Assembly (NCBI GenBank): GCA_965215995.1
Contig: OZ244128.1
Span: 806,001 to 870,000, forward strand
Origin: SZUA-309 sp965215995
GTDB lineage: Bacteria; Pseudomonadota; Gammaproteobacteria; Pseudomonadales; Azotimanducaceae
Reading direction: 5' to 3'
DNA length: 64,000 nucleotides
A model generated the notes under the pieces. The model saw only the letters and a program-made list of their open reading frames with translations, was not told the DNA's origin and made no database searches. Numbering within the stretch: the stretch's first letter is position 1; every line of letters starts with the position of its first letter. The position numbers and the translations under genes were made by a program. Positions 8,237 through 16,365 of the stretch are shown one piece after another.

Positions 8237-8611
8237 ATGGGTGTAATGGAAGTGGGCCAGAAACTGGTCGAGTTGGTCAATCAAGGCCGGGAAGGCGAGG
8301 CGGCCTTCGTCCGGGACTACTACGCCGACGACATCGTCAGCATCGAAGGTCAGGGGTCCGAGGAGATGCCGGCACGGATCGAAGGCATCGAGGCGATTCA
8401 TGCCAAGCACGCCTGGTGGTATGACAACAACGAGGTGCACGGCACGGTCGCCGAGGGCCCGTATGTCGGTCACCGCGACGATCAGTTCATCATCCGGTTC
8501 GTCATGGATCTCACATCGAATGGCGAGCGGAGCCAGATGACGGAAGTTGGTTTGTTCACGGTCAAAGACGACAAGATCACACAGGAGGAGTATCTCTACC
8601 TCATGGGCTGA
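8237..8611 (+). CDS. SnoaL-like domain protein
   Basis: A 124-residue protein with the SnoaL-like NTF2 fold: an N-terminal helix (KLVELVNQGREGEAAF), a YYADDIVSIEG strand, IEGIEAIHAKHAWW, and a final strand pair EVGLFTVKDDKITQEEYLY. The start is set by GGAAGGAG at 8222-8229, eight bases before ATG 8237; an earlier in-frame start at 8174 lacks such a site. Proteins of this type act as cyclases, isomerases or hydrolases, or as non-enzymatic binding proteins. It sits between a P450 and a desaturase, with a stem-loop on each side. No specific role can be assigned. Confidence 0.8.
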   Translation: MGVMEVGQKLVELVNQGREGEAAFVRDYYADDIVSIEGQGSEEMPARIEGIEAIHAKHAWWYDNNEVHGTVAEGPYVGHRDDQFIIRFVMDLTSNGERSQMTEVGLFTVKDDKITQEEYLYLMG

Positions 8612-8632
8612 ATTCCCCGACGAATGGGGAAT
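8612..8632 (+). repeat. Inverted repeat / stem-loop directly after a stop codon
   Basis: Arms ATTCCCC (8612-8618) and GGGGAAT (8626-8632) with a seven-base loop begin at the base after the SnoaL stop codon. No T-run follows. Possible transcript end or attenuator ahead of the desaturase gene. Confidence 0.4.
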
Positions 8633-8759
8633 CCGGCGGTCCGGGATGCGACCCAGAGCACAGCTTTCGGCGCGGAAGGCGGAAATTGTCTGGTTTATTC
8701 CCGGGCCCCGTTTGATAGGATTCGGCTCAACAATTCCCCCAGCACGGACTCTAACGGTT

Positions 8760-9938
8760 GTGGACACTGAGATAAGCAAGAAAAACGAGAAAAATCAGTT
8801 AGTTAACGAAGAAAAACCACCGTTTCTCTGGGTGCAGGCCAGTGTGTTCAGCCTGACCTTCCTGGTCGCGGCGGTCGGCGTGCCCTGGTACGCCATTGCG
8901 GTGGGATTCGAGTGGTCCGCCATCATCGCCTTCATCCTGTTCCTGTTCGCTACCGGCCTCTCGATCACCGCCGGTTACCACAGACTCTGGTCGCACAACG
9001 CCTATAAGGCGCATTGGTCGCTACGACTGTTTTTCGCGCTGTTTGGTGCGGCCACCGTTCAGAACAGCATCCTGAGCTGGTGCACGGGCCATCGTAAGCA
9101 CCACCGTTACGTGGACGATAACGACAGAGACCCGTATAGCGCCCGCCGTGGCTTCTGGTTCTCTCATATTGGCTGGATGCTCCGTGAGTGGCCGAGCGGC
9201 AAGGAAGATTTCTCCAACGTCCAGGATCTGATGCGCGATCCCATCGTGATGTGGCAGGAGAAGCACTACGTCACCATCACCTGGATCATGAACCTGGCGC
9301 CACCGCTGCTGGTCGGTTTCTTCACCGGTGACTACCTGGCGAACCTGCTGCTGATGGGTTTTGCCCGTCTGGTGATCACTCATCACACCACGTTCTTCAT
9401 CAACTCCCTGGCCCACTACTGGGGTCGACAGCCATTCAGCGATCAGAACACGGCCAAGGACAACGGCCTTATCGCCCTGTTCACTCACGGTGAGGGCTAC
9501 CACAATTTCCACCACCACTTTCAGACCGACTACAGAAACGGCGTCCGCTGGTTCGACTACGACCCGACCAAGTGGCTGATCAAAGCCTGCTCACTCGTTG
9601 GTCTCGCCTGGGATCTGAAGACGGTAGAGAAGTTCAAGATCCGTGAGGCGCAAGTGGCCATGCAGCTGCGCCGTGCCGAAGCGCAGATTGAGCAGACCTC
9701 GGATGCCGACAAGTGGCGGGCATTGCTCGAGCAGGAGATGGAAGCTTTCAAGCAGAGCCTGGAGGAGTGGAAAGCCATTCGTCAGGCGAGCTTTGAAGAG
9801 ACCAAAGAAAAGCTCGCTGCCACCCGCCGCGATATCGCGCTTTCCGCCAATGAGCACGTGAAGGCGCTGGAGCGATCGCTGAAGGCTCAGCTGCAACGGC
9901 TGAACACGCTCCAGCTGCAACTGCAGATGGCGGCCTGA
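8760..9938 (+). CDS. Membrane acyl-CoA/fatty-acid desaturase with C-terminal coiled coil
   Basis: An integral-membrane, delta-9-type desaturase that uses a di-iron centre to put a double bond in a fatty acyl chain. The three histidine boxes are present: HRLWSH (74-79), HRKHH (111-115) and HNFHH (248-252), with hydrophobic helices around 25-70, 85-105 and 170-200. Residues about 290-392 form a long charged helix rich in Glu, Lys, Gln and Ala, predicted as a coiled coil and not part of the catalytic core. I place the start at GTG 8760; the frame is open further upstream, but the desaturase homology begins after this point and no good ribosome site decides it. A ferredoxin or cytochrome b5 partner is not visible. 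Confidence 0.88.
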   Translation: MDTEISKKNEKNQLVNEEKPPFLWVQASVFSLTFLVAAVGVPWYAIAVGFEWSAIIAFILFLFATGLSITAGYHRLWSHNAYKAHWSLRLFFALFGAATVQNSILSWCTGHRKHHRYVDDNDRDPYSARRGFWFSHIGWMLREWPSGKEDFSNVQDLMRDPIVMWQEKHYVTITWIMNLAPPLLVGFFTGDYLANLLLMGFARLVITHHTTFFINSLAHYWGRQPFSDQNTAKDNGLIALFTHGEGYHNFHHHFQTDYRNGVRWFDYDPTKWLIKACSLVGLAWDLKTVEKFKIREAQVAMQLRRAEAQIEQTSDADKWRALLEQEMEAFKQSLEEWKAIRQASFEETKEKLAATRRDIALSANEHVKALERSLKAQLQRLNTLQLQLQMAA

Positions 9939-9973
9939 TCCTATCGACGCGGCCGGTACATGAAGCCATAGTT

Positions 9974-9994
9974 GGTAGTCGTTAAACGACTACC
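9974..9994. promoter_or_regulatory. Perfect palindrome upstream of the epoxide hydrolase gene, probable operator
   Basis: Arms GGTAGTCGTT (9974-9983) and AACGACTACC (9985-9994) are exact reverse complements around one A. The site ends nine bases before the ATG at 10004. The one-base centre and lack of a T-run argue against a terminator and for a dimeric repressor site. The regulator is not in the window's immediate neighbourhood. Confidence 0.6.
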
Positions 9995-10003
9995 GGAAGA
10001 CAC

Positions 10004-10960
10004 ATGGCCCAGATCACCGAACGCCGCGTCGCCACCAACTCCATCGAGCTGAACATCGCCGAGCAGGGTGAGGGTCCGCTCGTGCTGCTCCTGCATGGGT
10101 TTCCTGAATCCTGGTATTCCTGGCGGCATCAGTTCGCCCCCCTGGCCAACGCCGGTTTCCACGTGGTGGCTCCGCATATGCGCGGTTACGGTAAGAGCGA
10201 TCGACCGCATGAGATCGAGGCTTACACTCAGGTGGAAGTGATGGCCGACATCGCCGGCCTCGTTCCGACGCTCGGCTACGAGACAGCTGTCGTAATCGGC
10301 CATGATTGGGGCGCACCCACCGCCTGGGGCTGCGCCCTGCACTACCCGGATCTGTTTACCGCCGTTGGTGCGCTTTCGGTGCCGTTCTCACCTCGCGCGG
10401 AAAACCCACCCATGGCGACACTCCGGGAACTCTTCAAAGGACAGTTCTTCTATCAGCTCTACTTTCAGGAACCCGGGGTGGCAGAAGCAGAGTTCGAAGC
10501 TGATCTGAGGTTGGCCCTGAAAAAGTTTCTGTACATGGCCAGTGGTGATGCCGACTCCACCACCACACTGCTCATGCGTGGGCCTGACGATGATCTGTTG
10601 TCTGGCCTGGAGGTACCGGAAGTGTTGCCAGGCTGGCTGACGGAAGCAGATCTGGATTTCTACACCGCCGAGTTCACCGCCGCGGGCATGCGCGGACCCC
10701 TGAACTACTACCGCAATCACGACCTCACCTGGGAGCTGACCGCAGGCGCACCCACCAGGATCGCGCAGCCAGCCATGTTCGCCGCCGGAGACAAGGACGG
10801 GGTGATCGTGATGGCGGCAGAAGCCTTGAAAAACATGCCGGACAACGTGCCCGACCTGCGTATCAACGAGCTGATTCCCGGGATCGGTCACTGGACTCAG
10901 CAGGAAGCGCCTGATGAGGTCAACAAGCTTCTGCTCCGTTTTCTCGCAGAGGTATCCTGA
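10004..10960 (+). CDS. Alpha/beta hydrolase, epoxide hydrolase type
   Basis: A 318-residue alpha/beta hydrolase. HGFPES (31-36) forms the oxyanion hole typical of soluble epoxide hydrolases, GHDWG gives the nucleophile Asp101 (Asp rather than Ser marks epoxide hydrolase or dehalogenase chemistry), and GIGHW near the C-terminus supplies the base His296. It should open an epoxide to a vicinal diol. The following FAD monooxygenase starts six bases after the stop, so the pair is probably one transcript in which the second enzyme could make the epoxide that this one opens. A 21-base palindrome precedes the gene. Confidence 0.88.
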   Translation: MAQITERRVATNSIELNIAEQGEGPLVLLLHGFPESWYSWRHQFAPLANAGFHVVAPHMRGYGKSDRPHEIEAYTQVEVMADIAGLVPTLGYETAVVIGHDWGAPTAWGCALHYPDLFTAVGALSVPFSPRAENPPMATLRELFKGQFFYQLYFQEPGVAEAEFEADLRLALKKFLYMASGDADSTTTLLMRGPDDDLLSGLEVPEVLPGWLTEADLDFYTAEFTAAGMRGPLNYYRNHDLTWELTAGAPTRIAQPAMFAAGDKDGVIVMAAEALKNMPDNVPDLRINELIPGIGHWTQQEAPDEVNKLLLRFLAEVS

Positions 10961-10966
10961 CCCGCC

Positions 10967-12454
10967 ATGAGCGAGCGCATCGTCATCCTCGGCAGCGGCA
11001 TCTCCGGCATGTGCACCGCGCTGGCGCTGGCCAAACGGGGCCTGAACATCACGGTGCTCGAGCGGGATACACCGCCGCCGGAAGGCGATGCGGACAAGGC
11101 CTTCTTCGAGTGGCCACGCCGCGGCGCGTCTCAGTTCCGTCACCCGCACGCGTTTTTGGGTCTGATGTGCAACCTGCTCGAGGAGAACTACCCGGATCTG
11201 CTCGAGGACTTCTACGCAGCGGGCGCGCGACGCCTGGATTTCCGGGAGATGCTGTCACCGGAACTGCAGGCCGGCTACAGCCCGGAACCGGGCGACGAGA
11301 AGCTCTGGATGCTGCTTTGCCGGCGCGCCACCATCGAGACCGTGCTGCGCCGCTACGTGGAACGGCTGCCAAACATCCAGGTGATCAACGGCATCACCAT
11401 CGACGGCGTGGTTGCCGAGCAGAGAGAAGGCGGCTCGCTCAACGTTCGTGGTGTTCGGGTGCGCCGCGATTGCGTCGAGGCGTTCGGCGAAACCATTGAG
11501 GCGGACGTTCTCGTGGATGCCAGCGGCCGGACTACCAAGTTCCCCGGTTACTTCGCCAGGCTCGGCACCGAGGTTCCCGAGGAGAACGACAGCGCGGAGA
11601 TCGTCTACTACACACGGCACTACCAACTGAACGACGGCGTCGAAGAGCCACCCAGAGGCGGCAAGGATCGTTCTGCCGGTGATCTCGGTTACATCAAGTT
11701 CGGCGTTTTCCCCGGTGACGCGGGCAGCTTCGCCATCATCGTCTGCCTGCATAACGACGAAAGAAAACTGCGCGAAGCGATCAAGGATGGCGATACGTTC
11801 GATGCTGTCTGTCGAAGCATTCCGGGCCTGGCACCCTGGCTCGAGGAAGGTAAATACGAGGCAACCACACATCCTTTCGGGATCGGTGATATCCGCGCGG
11901 TCTGGCGGCATTTCGTGGTAGACGGCAAGCCACTGGCGCTCAACTACTTCGCCGTGGGCGATGCCGCCATTCGCACCAATCCGCTTTACGGTCGCGGGTG
12001 CAGCACCAGCATCCTCCACGCTCATCTGTTGGCGGATGTGCTGACCGAGTCAGACGACCCGGTACACCGGGCGTTGGCATTCGATGAGAATACCGAGAAC
12101 GCAATCCGGCCCATATTTTCCACCAGCCTGGCAGAAGATAAGAACGGTATCCGCAAAGCACTGGCGAGCGCGCGCGGTGAACTTCTGGATAAGCCGGACA
12201 GCCTCAAGCGGTGGTTCGCAACCGCCTTCGGTGATGCGCTGGCCGCAGCCAGTCGCTACAACCTGCGCGTGACACGAGGGGTGATGCGCACGGTGAACCT
12301 GCTCGAAAAGCCCGGCGCGTTTCTCGAAGACAAGAAGACGCGGCTGATCGTGTTTCTCTACATGTTTCGCGGCCGCAAGCGAAACGCCAGCGCGCGCATC
12401 GTTCGTGGCCCAAGCCGCACAGAGATGCTGTCCCTGATCGAATCGGAAGGCTGA
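10967..12454 (+). CDS. FAD-dependent monooxygenase (epoxidase/halogenase-like)
   Basis: A 495-residue flavoprotein. VILGSGISGM (residues 6-15) and the acidic end of the second strand at Glu35 form the N-terminal Rossmann motif for FAD; YFAVGDAAIRTNPLYGRGCS is the second FAD (GD) motif. The middle DVLVDASGRTTKFPGY resembles the DG region of flavin monooxygenases, epoxidases and tryptophan-halogenase relatives. The C-terminal 120 residues are helical and Arg-rich. It lies six bases after the epoxide hydrolase gene, so an epoxidation-hydrolysis pair is a reasonable inference. A hydroxylase or a reductase of the geranylgeranyl-reductase type cannot be excluded. Confidence 0.8.
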   Translation: MSERIVILGSGISGMCTALALAKRGLNITVLERDTPPPEGDADKAFFEWPRRGASQFRHPHAFLGLMCNLLEENYPDLLEDFYAAGARRLDFREMLSPELQAGYSPEPGDEKLWMLLCRRATIETVLRRYVERLPNIQVINGITIDGVVAEQREGGSLNVRGVRVRRDCVEAFGETIEADVLVDASGRTTKFPGYFARLGTEVPEENDSAEIVYYTRHYQLNDGVEEPPRGGKDRSAGDLGYIKFGVFPGDAGSFAIIVCLHNDERKLREAIKDGDTFDAVCRSIPGLAPWLEEGKYEATTHPFGIGDIRAVWRHFVVDGKPLALNYFAVGDAAIRTNPLYGRGCSTSILHAHLLADVLTESDDPVHRALAFDENTENAIRPIFSTSLAEDKNGIRKALASARGELLDKPDSLKRWFATAFGDALAAASRYNLRVTRGVMRTVNLLEKPGAFLEDKKTRLIVFLYMFRGRKRNASARIVRGPSRTEMLSLIESEG

Positions 12455-12462
12455 GCGGAAAG

Positions 12463-13077
12463 CTATCGGGCCGGAACGCCTTCCGCGCTCCCTGACTTGA
12501 ACATGGCCATCGTCCTCAAACCCAAGGCTGTCGCGGACAGCAACATCAGCGGCGCATAGGCGAGCAGGTCGTAGCCGGCCAGGAACGGGGCAACGAGAAA
12601 GTCGAAGAAGTAGATGAATCCGCACACGTAAAGACCGGACCGGTGCAGAGCCTTCCAGGCGCGGGAACCGATCAGTCGCAGCGGACCATCAAATGACGTG
12701 ATCAGCATGGCAACGGCCAGCGCGATGCCTGTGCCGCCAACCACCAGAGTCGCTGCATCCACACCAGGGTCTGCATGGATCTGAAAGAGCCAGACAATCA
12801 GCCCCAGGTGGACCACCTGGATACTGCCGAAGGCGATGCCGGCCCGGCGCCGCCAACGCAACAGAAGGCGTGAAACCTCGCCCGGGAACAGGCTCTGCAA
12901 TGGGCTCGCGAGCCAGGGCACCAGAAAGACGAAGAAAGCCAATCGACCGGTCCAACGGAGCCCGCTGGATACCAGACCCTCCACGTCCGGGCTCAAAGCC
13001 GCCGCTACGCCGGTCAGCACCAGTGCGATGGCGGTGCCCGCCAACATCGCAATCAGACCCTGTGTCGTTCTGCTCAT
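12463..13077 (-). CDS. Membrane protein, ferric-reductase-like transmembrane domain
   Basis: A 204-residue protein with about six hydrophobic segments, among them 8-28, 44-64, 83-104, 117-135 and 150-195. Histidines inside helices (VVHLGLIVWLFQIH, ALHRSGLYVCGFIYFFDF) recall the haem-binding pairs of ferric-reductase-like/MsrQ membrane proteins. A GAGAGG ribosome site precedes the ATG. It is convergent with the FAD monooxygenase (eight bases between stops). Its role could be membrane electron transfer. No MsrP-like partner is visible, so the family call is moderate. Confidence 0.6.
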   Translation of the reverse strand: MSRTTQGLIAMLAGTAIALVLTGVAAALSPDVEGLVSSGLRWTGRLAFFVFLVPWLASPLQSLFPGEVSRLLLRWRRRAGIAFGSIQVVHLGLIVWLFQIHADPGVDAATLVVGGTGIALAVAMLITSFDGPLRLIGSRAWKALHRSGLYVCGFIYFFDFLVAPFLAGYDLLAYAPLMLLSATALGLRTMAMFKSGSAEGVPAR

Positions 13078-13164
13078 GCCAACCTCTCACGCATCAGTAG
13101 GCCAGTCGGCAGGGCATGTTGACAGCATCGATGCCTGGCGCCAACTACCCGGTGAGTAATCAGA

Positions 13165-14334
13165 TCAGGGCCGCAGACTCCGCAGGTACTCGTTCAGAAA
13201 GACACCTTCGGGATCCGCCTCATCACGTACCTGCCACCAGTCTTCCCAACGCGGGTGTGCCGCGGCAAGTTGCTCGCTGCTCAGGTAGTGCACCTTGCCC
13301 CAGTGCGGGCGTCCGGCGTGCGCAAGAAAGATCTCCTCGCAGGCGCGGTAGTACGGGCTGTCGTCTTCACCCAGCGGCAGGTGCACCGACAAGGTAACCG
13401 TATCCCGCTGGTAAGCCGTTGACAGCCAGACATCGTCTGCGGCGACGGTGCGATACTCCACCGGCCACTGCACCTCAGTGAACTCCGTGCGGAGCAGTCG
13501 GGCGATCTCTTCGAGGCAGGCTCTACCCTGTTCCCTTGGCACGCTGTATTCCATTTCCGTGTGCGGGACCGGACGGTGATTCGGTAACACTTCATGGCTC
13601 CACGCCTGACGCTTGCCTTCTTCTGCCAGGGGATAGACGGGCGCCTGGTCCGTCTCGTTGATCCTCTTCACTCGGGCCGAGTCGGCCTGGGGGTACCAGA
13701 AGAACTCATAGTGCCGGTTCTCCTCGATACCGGGCTCGATGCCGTCCAGAACCTGATCCAACGGCAGTTCCTCGCTCTCCTCCTTCAGAACGTAGCGCTG
13801 ACGCAATTGCAGCTCGAACTGCGTCATCACGCCGAAAGCACCGAGATGAAGCCGCGCCGCCTGCCAGAGCCGATCACCCTCACCGGCTTGCACGACTTCC
13901 CCGGTCGCAGTGACCAGCCGGAAGCCGGTGACGGCCGCAGAGAAGTTTTTCAGGTCCTTTCCCGTGCCGTGCGTGCCAGTGGCTGTTACCCCCGCGATTG
14001 CCTGCTGATCGATGTCTCCCTGATTGGTGAATCCGAGCCCTTTTTCGTTCAGCGCATTGCCGAGGGCATAGATCCGCGATCCGGCCCAGACCCTGGCTCG
14101 ACAGGTTTCAACGTCGGCATCGATCAGACCCGCCAGACCCTGCAGGTCGAGAATGATCCCGTCGTCGTTGCCCACCAACGGTGCGTGGCTGTGCGCCGCA
14201 CCTACGGTCCGCATGCGGCGCCCCTGGGCAGCGGCCTCGCCAACGAGCGCACAGACGTCCGTTTCGCTGCGCGCGAAGTGGATGGCCGCCGGGCGACTCT
14301 CGAGCTTTCCAGACCAGTTCCGCCATCGAGGCAT
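13165..14334 (-). CDS. FAD-linked oxidase, aldonolactone oxidase family
   Basis: A 389-residue enzyme with a VAO-type FAD domain (about 12-180: GRRMRTVGAAHSHAP, then AGVTATGTHGTGKDL) and a C-terminal D-arabinono-1,4-lactone oxidase domain that ends in the family signature HWGKVHY and a final FLNEYLRSL. Such enzymes oxidise sugar lactones or alditols with oxygen. The AHSHAP loop has Ala where many relatives have Gly, so covalent flavinylation through a preceding His is uncertain. GGAGGAAG precedes the ATG. It is divergent from the beta-lactamase-like gene (68 bases between starts). The natural substrate is not evident from context. Confidence 0.88.
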   Translation of the reverse strand: MPRWRNWSGKLESRPAAIHFARSETDVCALVGEAAAQGRRMRTVGAAHSHAPLVGNDDGIILDLQGLAGLIDADVETCRARVWAGSRIYALGNALNEKGLGFTNQGDIDQQAIAGVTATGTHGTGKDLKNFSAAVTGFRLVTATGEVVQAGEGDRLWQAARLHLGAFGVMTQFELQLRQRYVLKEESEELPLDQVLDGIEPGIEENRHYEFFWYPQADSARVKRINETDQAPVYPLAEEGKRQAWSHEVLPNHRPVPHTEMEYSVPREQGRACLEEIARLLRTEFTEVQWPVEYRTVAADDVWLSTAYQRDTVTLSVHLPLGEDDSPYYRACEEIFLAHAGRPHWGKVHYLSSEQLAAAHPRWEDWWQVRDEADPEGVFLNEYLRSLRP

Positions 14335-14402
14335 TGGCTTCCTCCGGCAATTGCAAACAACAGGTATGATGCGTCGATCGAGTTAAACGGGGTAAGAGGC
14401 GT

Positions 14403-16346
14403 ATGGCAAGGTCTGTAGTTCGACTCGGGCAGACAGGCAGGCGTACCGTCCGGGCTCTCGAGATCGCAATCTCCGGCGTCCTGCTTTCCCTGCTGACTCT
14501 CGGTCTGCCGGCGACGGCGCAGCAACAGACAGAGACGGGCTCCGCACCGGAACTCACTGCCGAAAACATCGAGCGGTTCTTTGACACCGCCTTTACCACC
14601 CAGATTCAGGATCATCGCATCGTCGGCGCGGTCGTTTCAGTGGTGCATCGCGGTGAGGTCGCCCACCTTGGCGGCTACGGCTGGGCGGACCTCGAGTCCC
14701 GCACACCTGCAGATCCGGTGAGCTCGCTGTTCCGGATCGCTTCCATCTCGAAACCGTTCGTCTGGACGGCGATCATGCAGCTGGTCGAAGACGGTCGGCT
14801 CAATCTGGATGACGACGTCAACGATCACCTGACCACCTTCAAGATACCGGATACGTTCCCAGAGCCGGTTCGCATTCGCCATCTTCTCACTCACACACCC
14901 GGCTTCGAAGATCAGGCGATCGGTATGAATGCCAGAACTCTGCAGGATGAGCTGCCTCTGGCTACTTACCTGGCCGAGCATATGCCAGCCAGAGTGCGTC
15001 CGCCTGGCGAGCACGCGGCCTACTCCAATTGGGGCACGAGCCTGGCTGCCCACATCGTCGGTGAAGTCAGCGGTGAGAACTGGGCCGACTACGTCGACGC
15101 GCATATTCTGCGGCCGCTGGCCATGCGTTCCACCAATACGCACAGCGAGCTCAGCGACGACTTTCAGACCCGAATGGCCACCAGCTACCTCTGGGCTGGT
15201 GGTCAATTCACGGCGAAGCCGTATGAATACATGAACGACGGGCCGGCAGGCATGATCAGCACCACGGCCGATGACATGAGCCGGTTCATGCTCGCACACC
15301 TGGGACTCGGTGCTTTCGGGAGCGCACGAATTCTCTCCGAGGCCATGGCCCGGCAGATGCAGTCACCTCTGTTCGCCCCACACGCAGGCGTCACCGCCAT
15401 GTTGCACGGTTTCTATCGATCTGATCGCAACGGGCAGATCATCTTCGGCCACGGTGGCGACACCAATCAGTTCCACAGCAACCTGAGCCTGTTTCCCGAG
15501 CACGACCTTGGCGTCTTCATCTCGTTCAATTCGGATCCGGCCGATGCTGCACGCAGCAGCCTGATCACCGCCTTTGTGGACCATTTCTTTCCTGTGACCT
15601 TTCTTCGCGAAGCACCCGAGCCGATCGACGAGGTGGATCTCTCGGACTACACCGGCGAGTACATTCCTCTGCGCAGCAACGAGAGCACGTTGGAACGGCT
15701 GGGTACGCTGGTCACCGGCGTCACCATCGAAGCAGCTGATGGGGAGCTGTTCTTCGCCGGCGGCAGCCGATGGGTACCTCGAGGTGAGGACGTTTTCCAC
15801 AGCAGGTACAGGGATGTGAACATGGTTTTCGAGCGCGAGGAGGGTGAGGTCACGCACGTTCTGGTCGGCAGCCCCTTGAGCACTTTCAGAAAGGTGAGTG
15901 GGCTGAATGCACCGAGCACTGCGATCACCTTGATCGGCACTATGACCGTGATCGCCCTGTTCGCGGTCCTCGGCTACGGCGGTCGGCTGTTCCACCGCGC
16001 ATCCGCTGCTGCGCGGCTGCCGCTTCCGCAGGTTGCCGCCGCCTGGCTGCATAGCCTGCTCCTGATCGCGCTGTACGCTTACCTTGCGAGCGTTCTGTCC
16101 GGCGACGTGGAAGAGTTCGTGCTAGGCGTGCCGGACCGCGTGGTGGTGAACGTCTGGCTGCTGATCCTCAACTCGGCACTTGGCATCGCCGTGATCGGTT
16201 TCGCCGCCAGTCAGTGGCTCAGCGGCGCGGCGACCAACCGGGTTCGAATCCGCTACAGCCTGGTAGCTGTAGCGGCGCTCATCAATCTCTGGATCGTCTA
16301 CGTGTACAACATCCTGAGTTTTCCGTTCAGTCACCTCGCCAGCTGA
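14403..16346 (+). CDS. Serine beta-lactamase-like hydrolase with C-terminal membrane domain
   Basis: A 647-residue exported protein of the class C beta-lactamase/penicillin-binding-like family (peptidase S12 fold). A signal peptide covers about 1-40 (ending ATAQQ). Catalytic motifs are SISK (Ser114-Lys117), YSN (207-209) and HGG in IIFGHGGDTN. After residue about 500 come four hydrophobic helices, so the hydrolase domain would sit in the periplasm, anchored by a C-terminal membrane bundle. Such proteins hydrolyse esters, amides or D-amino-acid peptides rather than drugs in most cases. It is a single gene, divergent from the FAD oxidase and convergent with acnB. Confidence 0.88.
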   Translation: MARSVVRLGQTGRRTVRALEIAISGVLLSLLTLGLPATAQQQTETGSAPELTAENIERFFDTAFTTQIQDHRIVGAVVSVVHRGEVAHLGGYGWADLESRTPADPVSSLFRIASISKPFVWTAIMQLVEDGRLNLDDDVNDHLTTFKIPDTFPEPVRIRHLLTHTPGFEDQAIGMNARTLQDELPLATYLAEHMPARVRPPGEHAAYSNWGTSLAAHIVGEVSGENWADYVDAHILRPLAMRSTNTHSELSDDFQTRMATSYLWAGGQFTAKPYEYMNDGPAGMISTTADDMSRFMLAHLGLGAFGSARILSEAMARQMQSPLFAPHAGVTAMLHGFYRSDRNGQIIFGHGGDTNQFHSNLSLFPEHDLGVFISFNSDPADAARSSLITAFVDHFFPVTFLREAPEPIDEVDLSDYTGEYIPLRSNESTLERLGTLVTGVTIEAADGELFFAGGSRWVPRGEDVFHSRYRDVNMVFEREEGEVTHVLVGSPLSTFRKVSGLNAPSTAITLIGTMTVIALFAVLGYGGRLFHRASAAARLPLPQVAAAWLHSLLLIALYAYLASVLSGDVEEFVLGVPDRVVVNVWLLILNSALGIAVIGFAASQWLSGAATNRVRIRYSLVAVAALINLWIVYVYNILSFPFSHLAS

Positions 16347-16365
16347 GCTTTCCCGCTGCCAGGAA

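Noticed and set aside
8547..8759. N-terminal extension of the desaturase by about 70 codons
   Set aside because: It overlaps the SnoaL gene, contains the hairpin at 8612-8632 and shows no homology-like pattern before the polar MDTEISKKNEK start.
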